This document shows, in pieces, positions 19,181 through 30,728 of a stretch of 64,000 nt of DNA. Position 1 is the first letter of the stretch, and each line of letters begins with the position of its first letter. This DNA is from Pseudomonas sp. SCA2728.1_7. GTDB lineage: Bacteria; Pseudomonadota; Gammaproteobacteria; Pseudomonadales; Pseudomonadaceae. The notes below the pieces were generated by a model. The model did not search any database, was not told where the DNA came from, and saw only the letters and a list, made by a program, of their open reading frames with translations. The stretch is taken from contig NZ_CP073104.1 of NCBI RefSeq assembly GCF_018138145.1, forward strand, positions 2,232,001-2,296,000, written 5' to 3'. A program made the position numbers and the translations under genes.

Positions 19181-19917
19181 CAAGCGACCTCTTTGTTTGT
19201 TTCGGGAAGGGGGGCTTCTGTAGGGGTATAGACCATGACATCGAGAACGTCGGAATGAAACTCGCGGCGGTACAGGACCAATACCACACCGGCGCTCATC
19301 AGCATGAACAACCATGGGCTGACGAACCACGCGAGCATGGTCATGCCGAAGTAGTAAGAGCGCAGCCCGAAGTTGAACTGGTTGGCCGCCATCGAAATCA
19401 CTCGCGCCGCCCGCGCAGCGAACGCCTTGCGCTCCTGTTCGGAGACATGTCGCTCACCGATCATTGGCGCCGAGCCGACCAAAACCGCCGCAAAGTTGTA
19501 CTGACGCATGCACCAGCTGAAAGTGAAGAAGGCATAGACGAACACCATCGCCAGACACAGCAACTTGATCTCCGACATGCCCTGCGACGCCTGTTGCACC
19601 ATAGGAATATCTGCCAGCAACGACACTGCCCGCTCCGACGCGCCAAGCACAGTGAGAATACCGGCGAGAATAATCAGCGTGCTCGAGGCGAAGAACGAGG
19701 CGTTACGCTCAAGATTCCCGATCACACTGGCGTCGGCGATGCGGTTGTCACGCAGCAACATGCGGCGCATCCAGTCTTCGCGGTACAGGTGCAGCACGCT
19801 CGCCAGACACGCTGTATCGCGGCCCTTCCAGGAGGCATAACGGGTATAACCGCCCCAGCAGATGACAAACCAGACGGCCGCGAGCAGGTGGATCAGGTTG
19901 GCTTGGATGAACGACAT
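19180..19917 (-). CDS. DUF599 family membrane protein
   Basis: The ATG at 19917 (MSFIQANLIHLLAAVWF) gives 245 residues; in-frame sequence beyond it runs into a REP doublet and is not coding. About four membrane helices: 7-25, 70-92, 110-130 and 185-215. LAMVFVYAFFTFSWCMRQYN and the acidic-basic segment after it match DUF599, a family of unknown role. It shares a TGATG junction with the MAPEG gene. Confidence 0.82.
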   Translation of the reverse strand: MSFIQANLIHLLAAVWFVICWGGYTRYASWKGRDTACLASVLHLYREDWMRRMLLRDNRIADASVIGNLERNASFFASSTLIILAGILTVLGASERAVSLLADIPMVQQASQGMSEIKLLCLAMVFVYAFFTFSWCMRQYNFAAVLVGSAPMIGERHVSEQERKAFAARAARVISMAANQFNFGLRSYYFGMTMLAWFVSPWLFMLMSAGVVLVLYRREFHSDVLDVMVYTPTEAPLPETNKEVA

Positions 19918-19954
19918 GCAATTCCTTGTGAGGTGTGTACACGCACTGATTACT

Positions 19955-20044
19955 TGTGGGAGCGAGCTTGCTCGCGAAAGCGGTGTGTCAGCCGCCATCA
20001 ATGTTGCGCGATACGCCGCTTTCGCGAGCAGGCTCGCTCCCACA
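19955..20044. repeat. REP doublet, TGTGGGAGCGAG type
   Basis: An inverted pair of TGTGGGAGCGAGC(T/C)TGCTCG units about 35 bp apart, between the DUF599 start and brnQ. It differs from the TGTAGGAGTGAG dialect by two base changes in the head. Confidence 0.85.
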
Positions 20045-20105
20045 TTGAGATTTAGGCAACCCTTCGACGTTAGCTCAGGGAAAAAGACACTGCCTGACGC
20101 GCATA

Positions 20106-20137
20106 AAAAATGCCCCGTATCGATTGATACGGGGCAT
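20106..20137 (-). terminator. Rho-independent terminator of brnQ
   Basis: On the minus strand a 12-bp perfect stem (ATGCCCCGTATC) with a four-base loop is followed by TTTTTT, 46 bp past the brnQ stop. Confidence 0.9.
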
Positions 20138-20182
20138 TTCTGTTTAAGCGTTGAAGACCCGCTTTTGGCGAGTCAGACAACG

Positions 20183-21496
20183 TCAGGCAACCGCTTCGCT
20201 GCGCTTGCCCAGCAGGCGATCGCAAACCACTGCAACCACCAGGGTCATCACGCACGGCACCAGCCACGCGAGGCCCTGCTCGCTCAGTGGCAGGTGCGAC
20301 ATTTGCGATGGCATCCAGTCGGCCAGACCGGCGCCTTTCAACGCGTCGATGGTGCCGAAGACGAACGACACCAGCATCACCGGGCCGAGAATGCGGCCGT
20401 GCTCATGCCAGAAGTCTTTGCAGAAGCTCAGCGCCACCAGCACGATGCACGGCGGATAGATCGCGGTCAGCACCGGAATCGAGAAGGCAATCAGCTTGGT
20501 CAGACCCAGGTTGGATACCAGCAGCGAGAACGCCGCCAGAATGATCACCAGGGTCTTGTAGGACAGTGGCAGCACACGGCTGAAGTATTCGGCACACGCA
20601 CAAGTCAGACCGACCGCCGTCACCAGACACGCCAGCGAGATCAGTACCGCGAGGAAACCGCTGCCCAGCGAACCGAAGGTGTGTTGCACATACGCGTGCA
20701 GTACCGCCGCGCCGTTGGTCGCGCCCACGGCCACTTCGTGGCTGCCGGAACCGAGACGGAACAGACTGATATACACCAGCGCCAGACCGACGCCGGCGAT
20801 CAGGCCAGCAATGATCGCGTAACGGGTGATCAGCGCCGGCGACTCGACGCCACGGGAGCGGATCGCGTTAACGATAACGATGCCGAACACCAGCGCCCCG
20901 AGGGTATCCATGGTCAGGTAACCATTGATGAACCCTTGAGAAAACGGTGCCGCCACGTATTCCGGCGTACCGTGGCCGATGTCACCCGCCGGCAAGGCGA
21001 ATGCAGCGATGCCGAGGACTGCCAGCGCGATAATTTTCAGCGGCGCGAGGAAGCGGCCAACGGTGTCCAGCAAACGCCCAGGGTAGAGCGAGATGAAGAA
21101 CACCAGCAGGAAGTACACCGAGCTGTAGAGGAACAGTGCCAACGGGCTTTCGCCGGTCAACGGCGCCAAGCCTACTTCAAAGGATACGGTTGCGGTACGC
21201 GGGGTGGCGAACAACGGGCCGACTGCCAGGTAGCACGCAGCCGCGAGAATACCGCCAGCGATCTTGCCGATCGGGCTGCTCAGCGCATCCATCGCCCCAC
21301 CGACCTTGGCCAGTGCAACGACAGTGATCACCGGCAAACCCACTGCGGTGATCAGAAAGCCCAGCGCGGCCATCCAGACGTGAGGTCCGGCCTGCAAGCC
21401 AACGATAGGCGGGAAAATGATGTTGCCAGCCCCGACGAACAGGGCAAACGTCATAAAACCAAGTGCCAGGATGTCCTGACCTTTCAAAACTTTCAT
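20183..21496 (-). CDS. brnQ: Branched-chain amino acid transporter (LIVCS family)
   Basis: A 437-residue inner-membrane protein with about 12 helices. The N-terminal [21 protein letters not shown] is the BrnQ signature around the substrate/Na+ site, and [20 protein letters not shown] lies mid-protein. The family takes up Leu, Ile and Val with Na+ or H+. It is transcribed alone, with a terminator behind it and an unusual gap upstream (see the candidate small RNA). Confidence 0.93.
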   Translation of the reverse strand: MKVLKGQDILALGFMTFALFVGAGNIIFPPIVGLQAGPHVWMAALGFLITAVGLPVITVVALAKVGGAMDALSSPIGKIAGGILAAACYLAVGPLFATPRTATVSFEVGLAPLTGESPLALFLYSSVYFLLVFFISLYPGRLLDTVGRFLAPLKIIALAVLGIAAFALPAGDIGHGTPEYVAAPFSQGFINGYLTMDTLGALVFGIVIVNAIRSRGVESPALITRYAIIAGLIAGVGLALVYISLFRLGSGSHEVAVGATNGAAVLHAYVQHTFGSLGSGFLAVLISLACLVTAVGLTCACAEYFSRVLPLSYKTLVIILAAFSLLVSNLGLTKLIAFSIPVLTAIYPPCIVLVALSFCKDFWHEHGRILGPVMLVSFVFGTIDALKGAGLADWMPSQMSHLPLSEQGLAWLVPCVMTLVVAVVCDRLLGKRSEAVA

Positions 21497-21547
21497 TAAG
21501 GTAATACCACACTACTGAATCGGAATTTAGAGGGGGATTGCCCTGTG

Positions 21548-21713
21548 TAATTAGGGAAATGCTGTCGATCCGTATGGGACTGACCCTTAAAGCGCGTTGC
21601 ATGCCTTGTGGGCGGTAGACGCAAAAATGGCTGCTAGCCTAACGAATTTGGCGTGTAAACGCACTGTTAGAGGGCGAACTATCCGATACGCGACGTTTCC
21701 GTGTCGCGTTTTT
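21548..21713 (+). ncRNA. Candidate small RNA divergent from brnQ
   Basis: A plus-strand intrinsic terminator at 21688-21713 has no plus-strand gene to serve: brnQ and sucD both run the other way. A weak promoter (TTTAGA, 16 bp, TAATTA at 21548-21553, with TG before the -10) could start an RNA of about 150 nt ending there. No credible protein is encoded between. This is inferred from position only. Confidence 0.3.
21688..21713 (+). terminator. Orphan plus-strand terminator
   Basis: ACGCGAC / GTCGCGT stem with an eight-base loop and TTTTT. Read on the minus strand it has no T-run, so it does not serve sucD. Confidence 0.6.
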
Positions 21714-21740
21714 GCATGTAATTGGGTAGATGGCTATAAA

Positions 21741-21814
21741 TCGCTTTCGCGAGCAAGCTCGCTCCCACTTGGAAATGCGTACAAATGTGGGAGCGAGCTT
21801 GCTCGCGAAGGCGA
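21741..21814. repeat. REP pair, TGTGGGAGCGAG type
   Basis: Two REP units pointing outward-in across a 16-bp spacer, within the 403-bp gene-free gap 21497-21899 between brnQ and sucD. The rest of that gap holds the brnQ promoter region, the orphan terminator and the sucD terminator. Confidence 0.85.
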
Positions 21815-21844
21815 TATCACTGATGACGCAGGTGCCAGAAACGA

Positions 21845-21870
21845 CAAAGGCCACCCGAAGGTGGCCTTTG
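21845..21870 (-). terminator. Rho-independent terminator of sucD
   Basis: AAAGGCCACC / GGTGGCCTTT, a 10-bp perfect stem with a four-base loop and short T tracts, 30 bp after the sucD stop. It closes the whole sdh-suc gene block. Confidence 0.85.
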
Positions 21871-21899
21871 TTTGGTGAAGCGTCAGCTAAGCGCGTGGC

Positions 21900-22781
21900 T
21901 TACTTGACAGCCCAACCAGTCAGCTCGGCCAGGGCCTTGCCGATGTCTGCCAGCGAACGCACGGTTTTAACGCCTGCGTCTTGCAGTGCAGCGAATTTCT
22001 CGTCTGCAGTGCCTTTGCCGCCAGAGATGATTGCGCCAGCATGGCCCATGCGCTTGCCCGGAGGAGCAGTCACACCAGCGATGTAGGAGACAACCGGCTT
22101 GGTCACGTGTGCCTTGATGTAGGCAGCCGCTTCTTCTTCAGCCGAACCGCCGATCTCACCGATCATTACGATCGCTTCGGTCTTCGGGTCTTCCTGGAAC
22201 AGCTTCAGGATGTCGATGAAGTTCGAACCCGGGATCGGGTCGCCACCGATGCCGACGCAAGTCGACTGACCGAAACCGGCGTCAGTAGTTTGCTTCACAG
22301 CTTCGTAGGTCAGGGTGCCGGAACGCGAAACGATACCGACCTTGCCTGGCAAGTGAATGTGACCTGGCATGATGCCGATCTTGCACTCGCCCGGAGTGAT
22401 AACGCCTGGGCAGTTAGGGCCGATCAGGACTACGCCCAGCTCGTCGCACTTAACTTTAGCGTCCAGCATGTCCAGGGTAGGAATGCCTTCGGTGATGCAG
22501 ACGATCAGCTTGATGCCGCCGAATGCCGCTTCCAGGATCGAATCTTTGCAGAAAGGAGCCGGAACGTAGATCACGGAAGCGGTAGCGCCAGTGGCTTCTA
22601 CTGCGTCTTTAACGGTGTTGAACACTGGCAGACCCAGGTGCTCGGTGCCGCCTTTGCCAGGAGTAACGCCACCAACCATCTTGGTGCCGTATTCGATGGC
22701 TTGCTGGGTGTGGAAACTACCTTGCGAACCGGTAATACCCTGGCAGATAACTTTGGTGTCTTTATTGATCAGGACGCTCAT
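21900..22781 (-). CDS. sucD: Succinyl-CoA ligase, alpha subunit
   Basis: A 293-residue protein, the CoA-binding and phospho-His subunit of succinyl-CoA synthetase (succinyl-CoA + NDP + Pi to succinate + NTP). The CoA loop [10 protein letters not shown] is at residues 16-25. The phosphorylated His247 lies in [11 protein letters not shown]. The ATG overlaps the sucC stop by one base (TAATG), fitting the fixed 1:1 subunit ratio. It is the last gene of the block. Confidence 0.97.
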   Translation of the reverse strand: MSVLINKDTKVICQGITGSQGSFHTQQAIEYGTKMVGGVTPGKGGTEHLGLPVFNTVKDAVEATGATASVIYVPAPFCKDSILEAAFGGIKLIVCITEGIPTLDMLDAKVKCDELGVVLIGPNCPGVITPGECKIGIMPGHIHLPGKVGIVSRSGTLTYEAVKQTTDAGFGQSTCVGIGGDPIPGSNFIDILKLFQEDPKTEAIVMIGEIGGSAEEEAAAYIKAHVTKPVVSYIAGVTAPPGKRMGHAGAIISGGKGTADEKFAALQDAGVKTVRSLADIGKALAELTGWAVK

Positions 22782-23947
22782 TATTTGCCCTCCGCAGCTT
22801 TGACAACTTGTTGAGCAGCGTCGGTCAGGCTGGTAGCAGCGATGATGTTCAAACCGCTTTCTGCCAGTACTTTAGCGCCCAGCTCAGCGTTGTTGCCTTC
22901 AAGGCGAACAACAACCGGGATTTTCACGCCGACTTCTTTCACAGCGCCGATGATGCCTTCGGCAATCATGTCGCAGCGAACGATGCCGCCGAAGATGTTG
23001 ACCAGTACTGCAGCGACGTTGGTGTCGGACAGGATGATCTTGAACGCTTCAGTTACGCGTTCTTTGGTAGCGCCACCACCTACGTCGAGGAAGTTGGCTG
23101 GCTTGCCGCCATGCAGGTTGACGATGTCCATGGTACCCATGGCCAGGCCAGCACCGTTGACCATGCAGCCGATGTTGCCTTCCAGTGCTACATAGTTCAG
23201 TTCGAACTTGGCAGCGTGCGCTTCGCGCGGATCGTCTTGCGACGGATCGTGGAAAGTCTTCAGCTTAGGCTGACGATACATTGCGTTGGCGTCGATGTTG
23301 ATCTTGGCGTCCAGGCAGTGCAGATCGCCGTCAGCCTTGATCACCAGCGGGTTCACTTCCAGCAGAGCCAGGTCGTGATCCTTGAACAGTTTGGCCAGAC
23401 CTACGAAGATCTTGGCGAACTGAGCAACCTGCTTGCCTTCCAGACCCAGCTGGAATGCCAGCTCGCGACCCTGGAATGGCTGAGCGCCAACCAGTGGATC
23501 GATAGTGGCCTTGAGAATTTTTTCTGGAGTGTCGTGAGCGATTTTCTCGATGTCCACGCCACCTTCGGTGGAAGCCATGAACACGATGCGACGGCTCGAA
23601 CGGTCAACGACAGCGCCCAGGTACAGCTCTTTAGCGATATCAGTGCACGATTCAACCAGGATCTTGGTGACTGGCTGGCCATTGGCGTCAGTCTGGTAAG
23701 TCACCAGACGCTTGCCCAGCCACTGCTGTGCGAAGGCTTTGGCGTCTTCTTTGCTGCGAACCAGCTTGACGCCGCCCGCTTTACCGCGACCACCGGCGTG
23801 GACCTGGGCTTTGACAACCCACTCGCTGCCGCCGATTTTGTCGCAAGCTTCTGCTGCTGCTTCCGGGGTGTCTACTGCGTAACCAGTGGAAACTGGCAGG
23901 CCGTATTCAGCGAACAGCTGCTTACCCTGATACTCGTGAAGATTCAT
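22781..23947 (-). CDS. sucC: Succinyl-CoA ligase, beta subunit
   Basis: The ATG at 23947 begins [16 protein letters not shown] and gives the usual 388 residues. The ATP-grasp domain (residues 1-235) has the [15 protein letters not shown] nucleotide loop. The C-terminal domain has [15 protein letters not shown] and the glycine-rich [13 protein letters not shown] loop. It pairs with SucD. A 182-bp gap containing a strong hairpin separates it from lpd upstream. Confidence 0.97.
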   Translation of the reverse strand: MNLHEYQGKQLFAEYGLPVSTGYAVDTPEAAAEACDKIGGSEWVVKAQVHAGGRGKAGGVKLVRSKEDAKAFAQQWLGKRLVTYQTDANGQPVTKILVESCTDIAKELYLGAVVDRSSRRIVFMASTEGGVDIEKIAHDTPEKILKATIDPLVGAQPFQGRELAFQLGLEGKQVAQFAKIFVGLAKLFKDHDLALLEVNPLVIKADGDLHCLDAKINIDANAMYRQPKLKTFHDPSQDDPREAHAAKFELNYVALEGNIGCMVNGAGLAMGTMDIVNLHGGKPANFLDVGGGATKERVTEAFKIILSDTNVAAVLVNIFGGIVRCDMIAEGIIGAVKEVGVKIPVVVRLEGNNAELGAKVLAESGLNIIAATSLTDAAQQVVKAAEGK

Positions 23948-24023
23948 GCTTTTTACCGTCTTCGTTAGGTACTGCGCATTCGGCGCTGCGCTCATTTGAG
24001 TGCCGCGCCACCTGTGACTGCTG

Positions 24024-24046
24024 CTTGCGTAGCTGAGCTACGCAAG
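24024..24046. other. Perfect 10-bp hairpin between lpd and sucC
   Basis: CTTGCGTAGC and GCTACGCAAG are separated by only TGA. There is no T-run on either strand, so it is not a classical terminator. In a polycistronic RNA it would sit about 80 nt before sucC and could be a processing or stabilising element. Confidence 0.6.
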
Positions 24047-24129
24047 ACTGCGTCCAGCGGACATTCCGCGGTGAGACTTGCTCGCAAGGCTCACGACGGG
24101 CCGTTACCGCCGTGGTTTCTTATTGTGTC

Positions 24130-25566
<1,437 letters not shown>

Positions 25567-25663
25567 TCAAAAAATCCTCTTTAGCGAAAAGCTTCAAGCC
25601 GCGCGCTCCAAGCCAAGCTGCCCTTTCCTGCAGCTTGAAACCTGAAGCCCGCGACTGCTTCTA

Positions 25664-26887
25664 TCAGATATCCAGCAACAGACGAGCCGGATCTTCCAGC
25701 AGGTTCTTGATGGTCACCAGGAAGGTCACAGCTTCTTTGCCATCGATCAGACGGTGATCGTAGGACAGTGCCAGGTACATCATCGGACGGATAACGACCT
25801 GACCGTTGATGGCCATAGGACGCTGGATGATGTTGTGCATGCCCAGAATCGCTGCCTGCGGCGGGTTGACGATCGGGGTCGACATCATCGAACCGAAGGT
25901 ACCACCGTTGGTGATGGTGAAGGTACCACCGGTCATCTCGTCCATCGACAATTTGCCGTCACGGGCTTTCTTGCCGAAAGTGGCGATGCCGCCTTCGATT
26001 TCAGCCAGGCTCATCAGCTCGGCGTTACGCAGAACCGGAACCACCAGGCCACGGTCGCTGGAAACGGCAACGCCGATGTCCGCGTAGCCGTGGTAAACGA
26101 TGTCGCCGCCGTCGATCGACGCGTTGACAGCCGGGAAGCGTTTCAGCGCTTCGGTAGCAGCCTTGACGAAGAACGACATGAAGCCCAGGCGTACGCCGTT
26201 GTGGGACTTCTCGAACAGGTCCTTGTACTTCGAACGCAGGGCCATGACTTCAGTCATGTCGACTTCGTTGAAAGTGGTCAGCATCGCCATGTTCGACTGT
26301 GCTTCAACCAGACGCTTGGCCACGGTGGCACGAACGCGGGTCATCGGTACGCGCTTCTCGATGCGGTCGCCAGCAGCGAACACAGGAGCAGCAGCCGATG
26401 GAGCAGCAGCCTTGGCAGGCGCGGCAGCCGGAGCGGCTTTCTTGGCAGCAACAGCAGCCACCACGTCTTCCTTGGTCACACGACCGCCTTTGCCGGTGCC
26501 GGCAACGGAAGCGATGTTGATGCCGTTTTCTTCAGCCAGCTTGCGCGCAGCAGGAGCAGCAACAGGATCGTCTTCGCCTTCGGCAGCAGCCGGTGCTGCG
26601 GCAGCAGTGGCCGGAGCAGCAGCGGCGGCTGGAGCAGCGGCAGCAGCGCCGCCCGCTTCGATGGAGCCCAGCACTTCGTCGGACAGAACGGTGTCGCCTT
26701 CATTCTTGACGATTGCGCCCAGCACGCCGTCGGCGGTAGCCAGAACTTCCAGTACGACTTTGTCAGTTTCGATGTCGACGATCAGGTCGTCACGCTTGAC
26801 GGCGTCGCCCGGTTGCTTGTGCCAGGTGGCAACGGTGCCATCGGCAACCGATTCCGGGAAAGTGGGGGCTTTGATCTCGATAGCCAT
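25664..26887 (-). CDS. sucB: 2-Oxoglutarate dehydrogenase E2, dihydrolipoyl succinyltransferase
   Basis: 407 residues. One lipoyl domain has the lipoylated Lys43 in ETDKVVLEV. An Ala/Pro-rich swinging linker (83-105) leads to the E3-binding domain ([14 protein letters not shown], about 111-145). A second Ala-rich linker leads to the catalytic core with [15 protein letters not shown] near the end, containing the active His. It transfers succinyl from lipoate to CoA. It lies between sucA and lpd. The 97-bp gap to lpd holds a short GCTTCAAGC/GCTTGAA repeat. Confidence 0.97.
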   Translation of the reverse strand: MAIEIKAPTFPESVADGTVATWHKQPGDAVKRDDLIVDIETDKVVLEVLATADGVLGAIVKNEGDTVLSDEVLGSIEAGGAAAAAPAAAAAPATAAAAPAAAEGEDDPVAAPAARKLAEENGINIASVAGTGKGGRVTKEDVVAAVAAKKAAPAAAPAKAAAPSAAAPVFAAGDRIEKRVPMTRVRATVAKRLVEAQSNMAMLTTFNEVDMTEVMALRSKYKDLFEKSHNGVRLGFMSFFVKAATEALKRFPAVNASIDGGDIVYHGYADIGVAVSSDRGLVVPVLRNAELMSLAEIEGGIATFGKKARDGKLSMDEMTGGTFTITNGGTFGSMMSTPIVNPPQAAILGMHNIIQRPMAINGQVVIRPMMYLALSYDHRLIDGKEAVTFLVTIKNLLEDPARLLLDI

Positions 26888-26929
26888 TATCTGTAGTTCC
26901 TTAAATTCGGTTTCAGGTGCGCGAAGGCG

Positions 26930-29761
26930 TTAAATGGTAAACGCGTCTTGCAGGAGTTTTTCCTGCTGCTCGGCGTGCATCGATGCGTAACCACAAGCTG
27001 GGGCAGCAGAAGCCTCACGGCCCGCGTACTCAAGTACGAGAGACTTGTCGAGGTTCCCGATGCTGCGACGCAAGTGGTGCTGGCTGCAGTACCAGGCGCC
27101 CTGGTTCATCGGCTCTTCCTGACACCAAACGGCATTTTTGACGTTGGTGTATGGAGCCAGGACTTCTTTCAAGTCGTCCTCAGGGAATGGGTACAGCTGC
27201 TCGATACGCACGATGGCGATATCTTCACGGCCTTCGGCACGGCGTTTTTCCAGCAGGTCGTAGTAGACCTTGCCGCTACACAGAACAACACGCTCGACCT
27301 TTTTCGGGTCCAGAGTATCGATTTCCGGGATCACGGTCTGGAACGAACCTTCGGCCAGATCTTCCAGGGTCGAGATGGCCAGCTTGTGGCGCAGCAGCGA
27401 CTTCGGCGTCAGCACGATCAACGGCTTGCGCAGCGGACGAATCACCTGACGACGCAGCAAGTGGTAGATCTGTGCTGGCGTGGTCGGTACCGCTACCTGA
27501 ATGTTGTGCTCGGCGCACAGTTGCAGGTAACGCTCAAGACGTGCCGAGCTGTGCTCAGGGCCCTGACCTTCGTAACCGTGTGGCAGCAACATGGTCAGAC
27601 CGCAGAGACGGCCCCACTTGTGCTCGCCGCTGGTGATGAACTGGTCGATTACAACCTGTGCACCGTTGGCGAAGTCGCCGAACTGGGCTTCCCAGATCAC
27701 CAGCGCATCCGGCGTGGTGGTCGAGTAACCGTATTCGAATGCCAATACCGCTTCTTCCGACAGGAACGAGTCGTACAGGTCAAAGCGCGGCTGACCGTCG
27801 TACAGGTGCTGCAGAGGAATGTAGGTGCCCGCGTCTTTCTGGTTGTGCAGCACAGCGTGACGGTGCGAGAACGTACCGCGGCCGATGTCCTGACCGGTCA
27901 TGCGGATCGGGTGACCTTCGAACGCCAGGGTCGCGTACGCCATGGTTTCGGCGTAACCCCAGTTGATCGGCAGGCCGCCGGCTTGCATTTTCTGACGGTC
28001 TTCGTAGATCTTCGAAACCTGACGCTGAACCACGAAGCCTTCCGGAATTTCCAGCAGCTTGGCGGACAGTTCTTGCAGGGTTTTCAGATCGAAACGCGTG
28101 TCGTGACGCGCAGTCCAGGCGTGGCCCAAATACGGACGCCAGTCCACGAACAGCTCTTTGTTCGGCTCTTTGACCAGCGATTTCACTACGTGCAGACCGT
28201 TGTCCAGCGCGTTGCGGTATTCGTCGACTTTCGCCTGAACACGCTCTGCGTCGAGTACACCGCCCTGGGTCAGACGATCAGCGTACAGCTCACGGGTGGT
28301 GCGCTGCTTGGTGATCTGCTGATACATCAGAGGCTGGGTGCCGCTTGGCTCGTCAGCTTCGTTGTGGCCGCGACGACGGTAGCAGACCAGGTCGATCACC
28401 ACGTCACGCTTGAACTGCATGCGGTAGTCGATGGCCAGCTGGGTCACGAACAGCACGGCTTCCGGATCATCACCATTCACATGGAGGATCGGCGCCTGGA
28501 TCATCTTCGCAACGTCGGTGGCGTACTCGGTGGAACGCGAGTCCAGCGGGTTGCTGATGGTGAAGCCCACCTGGTTGTTGATCACGATGTGCACGGTACC
28601 GCCGGTCTTGAAACCGCGGGTCTGCGACATCTGGAAGGTTTCCATGACCACGCCCTGACCTGCAAATGCAGCGTCACCGTGGATGGAGATCGGCAGAACC
28701 TTCTCACCGGTCGGGTCGTTACGACGATCCTGACGGGCGCGAACCGAACCTTCTACCACCGGGGAAACGATTTCCAGGTGGGACGGGTTGAACGCCATGG
28801 CCAGGTGAACTTCACCGCCGGCGGTCATCACGTTGGACGAGAAGCCCTGGTGATACTTGACGTCACCGGAACCCAGCTCGACCTTCTTCTTGCCTTCGAA
28901 CTCGTCGAACAGCTCGCGCGGGTTCTTGCCGAAGGTGTTGACCAGCACGTTCAGACGGCCACGGTGGGCCATGCCGATGACGACTTCCTTGGTGCCGTAG
29001 GAACCGGAACGCTGGATCAGTTCGTCGAGCATCGGAATCAGGCTTTCGCCGCCTTCCAGACCGAAACGCTTGGTGCCCGGGTATTTGGTGCCCAGGTATT
29101 TTTCCAGGCCTTCACCGGCGGTCACGCGCTCAAGCAGGTGGCTCTTGATGTCGGCGGAGTACGTCGGACGACCACGCACGCTTTCCAGACGCTGCTGGAA
29201 CCACTGGCGCTGCTCGGAATCGGTGATGTGCGTAAATTCAGCGCCGATGGTGCGGCAATATGTCTGCTGCAACGCTTCGTGAATTTCGCGTAGGCTCGCT
29301 TCCTCTTTGCCGATGAACAGGTCGCCGGCACGGAAGGTCGTATCAAGATCGGCATTGGTCAAGCCGTAATGATTGATCGACAGGTCTGCAGGTGCAGGAC
29401 GCTGCCACAGCCCCAGCGGGTCAAGCTGGGCTGCCTGGTGGCCACGCATACGGTAGGCCTGGATCAATCGCAACACTTCAACTTGCTTCTTCTCGTGCTC
29501 ACTGCTCACGCTCCCGGCGGAAACCGGTTGAGCGCGGCGCTGGTTCTTTGCCAGCAGCACGAAATGATCGCGAATTGTGGAGTGCGAAACATCAGTGGCA
29601 GAGTTGCCGTCGGCAGGCAACTTCTGAAAGTAGGTGCGCCACTCTTCTGGCACAGCGTTAGGGTCGTGCAGGTAGAGCTCATAAAGCTCTTCCACATAGG
29701 CAGCGTTTCCACCTGAAAGGTAGGCGCTGTTCCACATGCGCTGCATCACGCTTTCTTGCAT
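26930..29761 (-). CDS. sucA: 2-Oxoglutarate dehydrogenase E1
   Basis: 943 residues, full length for the thiamine-diphosphate E1 that decarboxylates 2-oxoglutarate. The N-terminal WNSAYLSGGNAAYVEELY segment binds E2. GMAHRGRLNVLVN and the GDAAFAGQGVV diphosphate motif lie in the catalytic half, and HSSARLERYLQL near 760. It heads the sucAB-lpd-sucCD genes, 251 bp from sdhB. That gap contains a GCGGGTTGAAGCCCGC hairpin without a T-run, so read-through from sdh is possible. Confidence 0.97.
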   Translation of the reverse strand: MQESVMQRMWNSAYLSGGNAAYVEELYELYLHDPNAVPEEWRTYFQKLPADGNSATDVSHSTIRDHFVLLAKNQRRAQPVSAGSVSSEHEKKQVEVLRLIQAYRMRGHQAAQLDPLGLWQRPAPADLSINHYGLTNADLDTTFRAGDLFIGKEEASLREIHEALQQTYCRTIGAEFTHITDSEQRQWFQQRLESVRGRPTYSADIKSHLLERVTAGEGLEKYLGTKYPGTKRFGLEGGESLIPMLDELIQRSGSYGTKEVVIGMAHRGRLNVLVNTFGKNPRELFDEFEGKKKVELGSGDVKYHQGFSSNVMTAGGEVHLAMAFNPSHLEIVSPVVEGSVRARQDRRNDPTGEKVLPISIHGDAAFAGQGVVMETFQMSQTRGFKTGGTVHIVINNQVGFTISNPLDSRSTEYATDVAKMIQAPILHVNGDDPEAVLFVTQLAIDYRMQFKRDVVIDLVCYRRRGHNEADEPSGTQPLMYQQITKQRTTRELYADRLTQGGVLDAERVQAKVDEYRNALDNGLHVVKSLVKEPNKELFVDWRPYLGHAWTARHDTRFDLKTLQELSAKLLEIPEGFVVQRQVSKIYEDRQKMQAGGLPINWGYAETMAYATLAFEGHPIRMTGQDIGRGTFSHRHAVLHNQKDAGTYIPLQHLYDGQPRFDLYDSFLSEEAVLAFEYGYSTTTPDALVIWEAQFGDFANGAQVVIDQFITSGEHKWGRLCGLTMLLPHGYEGQGPEHSSARLERYLQLCAEHNIQVAVPTTPAQIYHLLRRQVIRPLRKPLIVLTPKSLLRHKLAISTLEDLAEGSFQTVIPEIDTLDPKKVERVVLCSGKVYYDLLEKRRAEGREDIAIVRIEQLYPFPEDDLKEVLAPYTNVKNAVWCQEEPMNQGAWYCSQHHLRRSIGNLDKSLVLEYAGREASAAPACGYASMHAEQQEKLLQDAFTI

Positions 29762-30012
29762 GCTTGGTCACCCTCGGTTAGGGGAACACCATCGATGTCG
29801 ACACCGAGCAAACTTGCAGAAGTCCGAATGCAGCGACTAAAACAAGCCACTTAGGATCACACTGATAGTCCGGGTACCAGCCCGGATGCCCCTGCTTGTC
29901 TCATTTCTTCAAAATAAGAGCGGCAGCTTGTGGCTACTGCTCTGGTTATAGCCATGACGCGGGTTGAAGCCCGCGCCACAGCCTCTACGGTACAGCGGTT
30001 ACAGCAGCTGAA

Positions 30013-30717
30013 TCACACGCCGCTCGAGAGCAACATGTTACGGATGTGACCGATGGCCTTAGTCGGGTTCAGGCCTTTCGGACATACGTTGACGCAGTTC
30101 ATGATGCCCCGGCAGCGGAAGACGCTGAACGGGTCATCGAGCGAAGCCAGACGCTCGCTGGTCTTGGTGTCACGGCTGTCTGCCAGGAAGCGATAAGCTT
30201 GCAGCAGTGCAGCTGGACCCAGGAACTTGTCCGGGTTCCACCAGAAGGACGGGCACGAAGTCGAGCAGCAAGCGCACAGGATGCACTCGTACAGACCGTC
30301 GAGCTTTTCACGCTCTTCTGGCGACTGCAGACGCTCGATGGCCGGAGCCGGCGTGTCGTTCTGCAGGTAAGGCTTCACCTTCTCGTATTGCTTGTAGAAG
30401 ATGCTCATATCGACGACCAGGTCACGGATAACCGGCAAACCTGGCAGTGGACGAACGATCAGCTTGTTACCTTTTACAACGGCAGACAGCGGCGTGATGC
30501 ACGCCAGACCGTTCTTGCCGTTGATGTTCATGCCGTCGGAACCACAAACGCCTTCACGGCAAGAGCGACGATAGGAGAAACCTTCGTCCTGCTCTTTGAT
30601 CAGGGCCAGTACGTCCAGCACCATCAGATCTTTACCACCGGTATCGATCTGGAATTCCTGCATGAACGGCGCGGCGTCCTGATCAGGGTTGTAACGATAA
30701 ACGCTGACTTGCAACAT
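30013..30717 (-). CDS. sdhB: Succinate dehydrogenase iron-sulfur subunit
   Basis: The ATG at 30717 with AGGGTGG upstream gives 234 residues; a GTG three codons earlier is the alternative. [2Fe-2S] ligands are Cys53, Cys58 and Cys73, with Asp61 in place of a fourth Cys as in E. coli. CILCACCSTSCP holds the [4Fe-4S] and part of the [3Fe-4S] ligands, completed by NCVNVCPKGLNP. It passes electrons from SdhA to quinone at the SdhCD membrane anchor. Confidence 0.97.
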   Translation of the reverse strand: MLQVSVYRYNPDQDAAPFMQEFQIDTGGKDLMVLDVLALIKEQDEGFSYRRSCREGVCGSDGMNINGKNGLACITPLSAVVKGNKLIVRPLPGLPVIRDLVVDMSIFYKQYEKVKPYLQNDTPAPAIERLQSPEEREKLDGLYECILCACCSTSCPSFWWNPDKFLGPAALLQAYRFLADSRDTKTSERLASLDDPFSVFRCRGIMNCVNVCPKGLNPTKAIGHIRNMLLSSGV

Positions 30718-30728
30718 GGCGGCCACCC

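Noticed and set aside
19862-21499. A 545-residue open frame antisense to brnQ
   Set aside because: Mirror of brnQ, running through its terminator and a REP doublet.
26948-29293. A 781-residue open frame antisense to sucA
   Set aside because: Caused by codon bias of sucA on the other strand; the translation has no recognisable feature.
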